Below, one piece after another: positions 56,900 to 64,000 of a DNA stretch of 64,000 nucleotides (its first letter is position 1; each line of letters starts with the position of its first letter). The stretch covers positions 21,031,501 through 21,095,500 of the forward strand of contig NC_073634.1 in the NCBI RefSeq assembly GCF_029407905.1. Reading direction: 5' to 3'. This DNA is from Bubalus kerabau (taxonomy: Eukaryota; Chordata; Mammalia; Artiodactyla; Bovidae). Under the pieces are notes generated by a model that saw only the letters and a program-made list of their open reading frames with translations, did no database searches and was not told the DNA's origin. The position numbers and the translations under genes were made by a program.

Positions 56900-57480
56900 C
56901 TATATGTTGATGGAAAGAAATGCAAGAACTCACTTAAGGACAACGCTTTTGAGAGCATTTTAGCAAGATAAGTAAGAGAACATAGTTTAATTACTTTAGT
57001 GACAATAGTGAGTAAGAATGGTAGGAAAAACTTAGGAAATATCTAGGAGGTAGATTCAAGTGAAATTGGGAGAGCATTAGGTGTTGCAGGAGAGAAAGGA
57101 CTATAGCTATGATGTCATTGTTATTTTTGTTCTAACTTGATTAAGAAAATGGATAGCAGAGCTATTTCAGTAAGAAAATAAGTTTGGGATTTGGAAAGTA
57201 AATAAAGAGTTCAGTTTAAATATACATAAAATAAGATATATAGAGAATAATGTGCTTGCAGAAGACATATAAGTCCACAATATGGAAGGCAAACTCAGGA
57301 GACAGATTAGGGCTCATAATAAATATGGAGAGGGAAGGACAGCAATCAGAATATGAACAATTTAAACGGTAAGAGTTTTGTATGATACTGGTGAAAAGAG
57401 AGGTTAAGTCCTGACTAACATTGACACTGAAGGATAGAGATGTGTTTCAAAAAGAAGAAACAAGACTTTATGACAGGAGG
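56900..57480. other. Unassigned, weakly ancient-repeat-like
   Basis: AATCTAGGAGG-like purine-rich sequence that may continue the weak ancient repeat at 54440. No gene. Confidence 0.3.
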
Positions 57481-59989
57481 AAGTAAAGCTGTTCCATTAT
57501 ATTTTTTTAAATCTGAAATAATGTGAAAATTACCAAGAATTTTAAGAATAATTATACATAGTTATTAGAGCTTTGCTGAACTCATAAATCTTTGTCTCAA
57601 GATAGACATTCAACAAAAGAGAATCCTCAACAAATTAAACAGTAAGTTACTAATTACAGCTAGTAACTTGGCTATATTGTGCTTCATTTTCTGATCCTGT
57701 AACTAGTGAAGTCCTTAGACAGCTGGTCAGTGAACTGTTTTTTGTTTTGTTTTGTTGTTTTTTTTTACAATCTGTGATGAGATAAGAAGCTTGTGCCAAA
57801 ACATAAATCAACTAAGGCATGCAAGGAATAGAAATCAACTGTTTGACTCAATTGATCATTGAAGGGTAGGAAATACATAAGATTTTCTAAAAAAGCTGTA
57901 TTGGTATATAACCTGGCACAATCATCTGATCCCATCATAGATCAATAAGATAGAATTATCTGATTGCCACTTGAGTGGCAGTGCTGAGAAGTTTCCTTTC
58001 CAGTCTTGCCTGAACAGCTTGGATCAGACCAAATATTCTACTCAGAACTGTTGTGAAATTGAATAAAAATATTTTAAAAATAGCTTTGCACACAACAGAA
58101 TACAACCAAGGAAGTTAAAACTTGAAGGACCATGATCCCTAAGAGAAAGGAAACTTAATAAAGTGTTAAACTTAATAAAGAGTCTTATATTTACCACTTT
58201 ACTCACTCAGAGCATTTGCTAATTTCTAAGCTGCACACATGTTGGACAAGAGAGCAAAAAAACATGGAAAGAAACAGTTTCTAAGAGATGATAGACTAAT
58301 TATAATTTATGGTAGTGTTAAAACACCAGGGAAACAAACACTTGAGCTCTAAAACACCCTGTAGAGTTGCAAGAATTAAATGAGATAATGCATCTAAAGT
58401 CCTGAAGGAAAGCCTTCCCAGAGAAGTAAAAGAAAGGATGCTTACTTGGGAGTCTGGAGAATCAGGGAGATGAAAGGACAATGCTGTATACTATTCTGGA
58501 GGGCGAGGGAGAAGATATTTTCCAAAAGAGCAGAAAAGTTCTAAGTCTCCCAGTCACAAAAACATTAAGGACAATAAAGAAAATGAGTCCTTAGTTCATA
58601 TAATTAAGAGTTCTTTGGTAAAAAGCTTTAATGAAATAATGGAGATAGAAAGCATATTATTAGGACTAAGTGGGAGCATAAGTAGGAAACACTGAGCACT
58701 CTTGAAATGGTTGATACTGAAAAAGAGTATATATTTGTAACATGATGAGTTGTCAATCCCTTGACATTTTTTAAACTACTCTGAATTTACTACAAACAAA
58801 TTAAAAAGTTCTTTTGATTTCTTTTTACATAAAAGAGAGCCATGCTTACTATTGAATTAAAAAGTATGAATCCTTTCTGAAGTAAAGGTTAAAATATCTT
58901 CCAGAAAGTGTATCTCAATTTATCAATACATTTTCCTAACAATTTTATGTTAGATATTTCCAGAGATAAATATCTTAAAGCTTGAAGGGCTTATTCTCTA
59001 TTTTGTAGTATTTAAAATATAACCCTTTGATATATATGCATTGCTTTTACAATAATAAATGTAGAGATGTTAGCTAGGGAAATGATTCTTTAAATATCCA
59101 ATATCAGTTCCTTTCCAAAAGAATACTGTGTACTTTTTGAGCTCTTCAATGTCAAAAATATAATTGGCGACTAAAGTAGTTTCATTCTCACTCTCAAAAG
59201 AAGACTTTTCCAAAGAACTTCAAAAGCATACACATGCAGTTTCTTACCTGACATTAATGTTTATAAAAAGTAAATACATTATTATCAAAGGTAGAAATCG
59301 ATGACACTGAAATGACATTGTCACATTTAAATAAACAAAATAGATTGGTAAAAGTACATTTTTTTTTTACAGAAATGAGAATTTTTTTCATTTTATATTG
59401 TAGATTTAAGAGCAGCCTTTTATCACCTAGCCCATTATTTAACAAATTTTATCGGTGATACATTAATCAAGCATAAACAGTGTTAAATAATTAAAGATTA
59501 TCCATAGTAAAATGCTACCAACATCTGACAGAGCAAAGAAAATTTAATGTCTTAACTGTCTGTTGACATAATAATGATTGTAAAACATGTCAATAGTAAT
59601 TAATTGGGATCTTGATTTGGAAAGGTGGATTGACATACAGGTGTGCCACCCTTTTTTAAACCAAGAGCAATGACAACAACAAAAAAAACAGGACCAAAAT
59701 AAGTCAAAGAAAAAATCAAAGTCAATTTCCTGTGTATTTAAGGAAATTGTTTATTTCTGTGTTTTTTTGTTTTTGTTTTTTAATGCCCTAATTTCAACTT
59801 TGTTAATAGCCTGGAAATTATCAATACTCTAGAATTATCAATATGGATAATTTTTTTGTGATTGATTGCCGGCATATACTTTCTGAACTATAAAAAAAAG
59901 AAGAAGCAGCAGCTTAATTAGGGAAAAATATTTCAATATTAAAATCTCTGGACTTGCAAATTCCTAATAAAACCAAGATCTCAGAATTT
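57481..59989. other. No recognised feature
   Basis: 2.5 kb AT-rich, apparently single-copy sequence. Short T/A runs only (57756, 59361). Nothing assignable. Confidence 0.5.
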
Positions 59990-60135
59990 TTAAATAGCTT
60001 TAAAATTAAAATACTTTTTAAAAATAGCTTTAAATAGCTTTAAATTTTAAATATTTTTAAAATTCTAAATTAAAGTTTTAAATAACTTTAAAAGTAAAAT
60101 ATTAAAAATATTTTAAAACTTAAAATATTTAAAAT
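59990..60135. repeat. AT-rich low-complexity block with TTTAAA/ATTTTAAA motifs
   Basis: Irregular repetition of TAGCTTTAAA and TTTTAAAAT-like units, many of them self-complementary; almost no G or C. Confidence 0.8.
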
Positions 60136-62262
60136 CTTTCCATATCCTTTTATTTTGACCCCTGACTGTTTCCTAGTTCTGAATATCTCCTGCTATACTA
60201 AGGATTTTAAAAGCCCCTCATGGAACAACCCTCTTTGAATTTGAGTTCAGACCTGTCTACATGAAGCCCATCAAAACTTACTCTGGTCTTTTTCTCCATG
60301 CACACTTGCATAGCTAATCTATTAAGCTAAATCTTGTTAAAAGCATTAGTGAGGGATTGCAGATTCTTTAGTTATTCTTTCATTGCATTCAATTCAACAC
60401 ACATTAACTGTGAAATGTATAAGCCAAGCACTGTAATAAAATTCTGAGCACATATAGGTAAGTAAAATGAGATTTCTGTTCTCAGTAGTTCGCAGACCAG
60501 GAAGCTACTAGTAAACAGTGTGATAAATGCTAAACATAATCCAGGAAAGCACTGAAATATATGGTTGCAAAGAGGAAAAGAATGTTCAGCCCCCTCTGTC
60601 AGGAAGCTTTTACTACTATTTTGATAGGTGTACTCTTAGAGATAAACTCCATAGCCCAAGGGTGTGAGGGAATCTTAATCCAACAGAAGAAAATCTAAAG
60701 ATTTGGTTGGGGGGGGAGGGGTGGTTTGGAGGGTAGGTGGAAGGCATTTCTGTAGTCCTCAAATCACACCACATGCAGTATCACATTCTATTTACTTACT
60801 CCAGCCATGGATATTCTCAAAATCTTTGAAAATAACTAGAACAGAAGTATGCCCAACTTACTGATACACAGACAACATGGAAGAATTTTCCACATGTACA
60901 TCTTGAAGACATGATGCTTGTCAGGAAAGATGTGTGCTGGCATAGTTGGGTTGCTTGTAATTACTGCCCAGTTCACTTTTTATAAGGGAAACAGATTTTT
61001 CCTCAGGCTACCGCTAAGAAGGAATATCTTATAACTTGTCCTGCTGCATACAGGCAGCTGACAAACAAGTGAGGAGAGCCTAATTCAAGGACAGTCAGTG
61101 CTCAGGTGGGCTTGTGGGCGGTGTGCCTGGATGTACTGTCTCAAAGCTTATGTGTACCATTACCCTTCTCCCACTTTCTTGCTACAAAATAAAAGAAGAT
61201 AAGGAGATTTTGCCAGTTGGTGTTAAGAAAAGAAGCTGGAAAATACCATGCAGAAAAATCAGAGACTGGAAAAATCAAAGCCATGTACATAGCATGAGAA
61301 AATTAAACTATGGGGTAAGATGAGAAGTAAGTTGCTTGTCAAAGAAACAGAATGAAGTAATTGTGTTGGCAGTCTTGAGTCTTGCTATAACCAAAACCCA
61401 AATCCTACTGTCAAATTCCTTAGAGGCCTTGTAAATCCAGAACCACCTTCCAGATGTGGTCTTCCCGAAGACTTCATTTCTGAATTTCATTCTAACAGTT
61501 CCACGATTCTATATACGATCTTTACAATAGCTTTTTGGAAACTATTATACATATATGGATATTTTTGAGTCATAGTTTCACAAAGGATGGAAGAGGGTTT
61601 ATATGCACTAGTAAACCATGGTGATGCTATGAAGAGCCAGGGTCAAGAATACCAAGACATATGGTCACACATAAGAATTAGGTTCCTAAATAGGGGTGAT
61701 TAAAATTGAAATCAAGATACTGAGCTTAAGAAGTGAAAGTAAAACAACAACAAAACAACACAAAAACAACCAACCAACCAAAAACTAGAACAAAAGTAAA
61801 AAGCAGGATATAAGATGGCAGTGGGAGGTGTGCTCTGCTAGCCAGTAAACCAGAGTTGTACAGAAGAGGTTACAGAAACACCAAAGTAGAGGATTGCTCA
61901 GAGAAAGAAAGAGAGGGGGAGAGGACAGAGAAGAAGAGGATGTGAATGATAATTGCCTTTCAGCTCTGAACAGTCCTGGAGTACACCAGTTACAATAAAC
62001 TAAGTACTGCAAAAAGCTTTGATATGCACACCTAAATTGCTATAGACACAAAAAGTATTGAGTACTTTTGTCATTGTTAAGCACTCAGAATTTTCATCAT
62101 TCTTCATCTGAGGAAATAGAGCCAAGAATTACAATAAAAACATTGTTCATGCTATAGACGAAATTTAACTTCAAAGCCACCAAACTGGATTATTGTGATG
62201 AAATCTAGCCCTCAGTAAAATTATTTCACATGAAACAATTGTTTGTTTGTTTGTTTTTTGTT
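60136..62262. other. No recognised gene; weak ancient repeat, G-rich and simple tracts
   Basis: 60390-60600 resembles an L2/MIR-age mammalian repeat (AAGCCAAGCACTGTAATAAA; GTGTGATAAATGCTAAACAT), not firmly assignable. A G-rich tract is at 60705-60740, an (AAC)n-like stretch at 61741-61790, a purine tract at 61900-61940 and (GTTT)n at 62241-62260. The open frame at 61114-61323 has no recognisable homology. Confidence 0.4.
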
Positions 62263-62997
62263 TCAGTTCAGTTCAGTTCAGTTCAGTCGTTCAGTCATGT
62301 CTGACTCTTTGCAACCGCAAGGACTCCAGCATGCCAGGCCTCCCTGTCCACTACCAGCTCCCAGAGTTTACTCAAACTCATGTCCATCGAGTCGGTGATG
62401 CCATCCAGCCATCTCATCCTCTGTTGTCTCCTTCTCCTCCTGCCTTCAATCTTTCCCAACATCAGGGTCTTTTAAAATAAGTCAGTTCTTTGCACCAGGT
62501 GGCCTAAGTATTGGAGTTTCATCTTCAAACATCAGTCCTTCCAATGAATATTCAGGACTGATCTCCTTTAAGATGGACTGGTTGGATCTCCTTGCAGTCC
62601 AAGGGACTCTCAAGAGTCTTCTCCAACACCACAGTTCAAAAACGCCAATTCTTCTGCACTCAGCTTTCTCCACAGTCCAACTCTCACATCCATACATGAC
62701 CACTGGAAAAACCGTAGCCTTGACTAGACAGACCTTTGTTGGCAAAGTAATGTCTCTGCTTTTTAATATGCTGTCTAGGTTGGTCATAACTTTCCTTCCA
62801 AGGAGTAAGAGTCTTTTAATTTCATGGCTGCAGTCACCATCTGCAGTGATATTGAAGCCTCCAAAAATAAAGTCAGCCACTGTTTCCACTGTTTCCCCAT
62901 CTATTTGCCATGAAGTGATGGAACCAGATGCCATGATCTTCGTTTTCTGAATGTTGAGCTTTAAGTCAACTTTTTCACTCTCCTCTTTCACTTTCAT
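62263..62997 (-). mobile_element. BovB LINE 3' fragment, well preserved
   Basis: 735 bp with a (CAGTT)n tail at the left (62264-62287) and truncation at the right next to a T run. It directly follows a (GTTT)n tract. Confidence 0.94.
62482..62997 (-). pseudogene. BovB ORF2 post-RT region, open 170-codon fragment
   Basis: Minus-strand frame (open to 63048) with KIMASGSITSWQIDGETVETV, read in pieces KIMASGSITSW and DGETVETVADFIFGG, then ITADGDCSHEIKRLLLLGRK, KSRDITLPTKVCLVKA, VVMYGCESWTVEKAE and SILKESPEYSLEGLM-type blocks (SPEYSLEGLM present). It loses frame at FEDETPIL near the end. The first 17 or so residues come from the flank. The RT palm is absent. Confidence 0.8.
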
Positions 62998-64000
62998 TTT
63001 TTTTTTTTGCTTATATCCTCTAATTGTTGATGAATTCATTGTTTTCATTATCTTGAATTATATACATATCATTCATTCAAAGACAATTTCTTAAAAATAC
63101 ATGTCTTCATGAAGGCTATATAGTACTGTACTATGTGCTTTTAAATCTTTACATAAATAAATGTTACTCTATCCCTCATTCTAACTTATTTAAGCTTTCA
63201 TATGGTTTTTAGCTCAATCAATGTTAATTAATAGATTTGTTCTTAACTGTGACTGCCTATAATACTTCATAGTTTGAAGATACTATAATTTATCACTCTC
63301 ATAGTTATGGGCATGTAAATATTTTCAACATTTCAATTATACAAACAATCTGGCAATGAGCATCCTCAAACCGATCTCCTGGTCTAGAGGAAGTAGAAAA
63401 AACTGTGAATTATTCCGTATTTATTGAAAAACCATTTAACAATAGTTGAACAATAATTGAATTAAGTGAAAATGTATCTATTAAGTAAAAGGAATCCCTT
63501 AGGTGAAGCTTAATTCTCTCTCCCTATTACATTGAGGGTGGACTAGACTTAGTAACGCACTTCCAAAGACTAAAGTAAGTAATGGGAAAAACAGTATCTT
63601 TACAGTGTGAAAACTTGAAAAACACGGGCTTTGTGATGAAGTAATGAAGGTTAACATAACTAGAAATGTCATGTGAATATTATGTATCATCCCCAAATCA
63701 TGTGACAAGAAGGGTGCTTGACATGTCTTTTCAAATACTCTCAACTCCAGTCTTGACATAAGAACAACAGACAAACCCAGATATAGGGACATTCTACAGG
63801 ACAGCTAACCAGTACTTCCCAAGACTGCCAAGGTTATGAAAATAAGCAAAGATTGAGAAATCATCACAGATGTGAAGTTACTGAGGAAATGTGACAACAA
63901 AATGTAATATAGTAATGTGTAATGTAAAACAGAAAGACCACATTAGGAGAGGGTATCAATATAAAAACCAGTGAAATCCAAATAAATTTGAGACTGTATT
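62998..64000. other. No recognised feature
   Basis: T run at 62998-63009, then AT-rich sequence without an assignable gene or repeat. Confidence 0.5.

Noticed and set aside
61114..61323. 69-codon open frame
   Set aside because: No domain and no supporting context; treated as chance.

Overview
The window looks like a stretch of ruminant nuclear genome, most likely a bovid (cattle-like). The diagnosis rests on repeat families that occur together only there: at least a dozen copies of the RTE-clade LINE BovB with (CAGTT)n/(ACTGA)n tails, the BovB-derived SINE Bov-A2 with (AGC)n tails, tRNA-headed Bov-tA SINEs, and bovine-type L1. By my count roughly half of the 64 kb is recognisable repeat. I found no host protein-coding exon, no rRNA or free-standing tRNA gene, and no CRISPR. 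Every long open frame that I can name is a piece of BovB or L1 ORF2. Family names come from recalled consensus sequences; no database search was run.

Layout. 1-3112 is an L1 on the minus strand split by a plus-strand BovB. 3764-5622 holds a BovB fragment and three Bov-tA SINEs. 7069-9175 carries two L1 3' ends of different age. 9284-19215 is mostly old or unique sequence with Bov-A2, Bov-tA, MIR and MER5A-like copies, plus an internally deleted BovB at 11944-12845. 19683-30120 is a BovB cluster: two copies each carry a second, oppositely oriented BovB, and a third copy is joined head to tail. 30890-34165 is an L1 carrying a Bov-A2. 34785-36420 holds SINEs, an L1 tail, MIR and L2. 36421-42205 is largely unique. 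42219-50888 is a second BovB cluster with SINEs and short L1 tails. 51078-53808 is a mosaic of old L1, MIR and an MLT1-like LTR. 54190-54263 is a palindromic mariner-type element. 54633-56883 is an L1 with a twin-priming inversion. 56900-62262 is unique or very old sequence, and 62263-62997 is a last BovB.

The elements do not form a pathway. They record retrotransposition: L1 and BovB supplied reverse transcriptase and endonuclease, and Bov-tA and Bov-A2 used them in trans. Target-site duplications of 7-17 bp can be read around many copies.

The most unusual signals are duplications that ordinary retrotransposition does not explain: a 175-bp direct repeat bracketing a Bov-tA SINE (13726-14287), a 144-bp copy of nearby unique DNA inside another Bov-tA (44542-44685), a compound hairpin, tandem and templated insertion inside a BovB (43929-43995), and a 36-42 bp templated copy in an L1 tail (9086-9127). 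The other leading candidates are the mariner hairpin, which resembles the ruminant miR-2284/2285 precursors, and two long BovB inverted repeats that could form double-stranded RNA.
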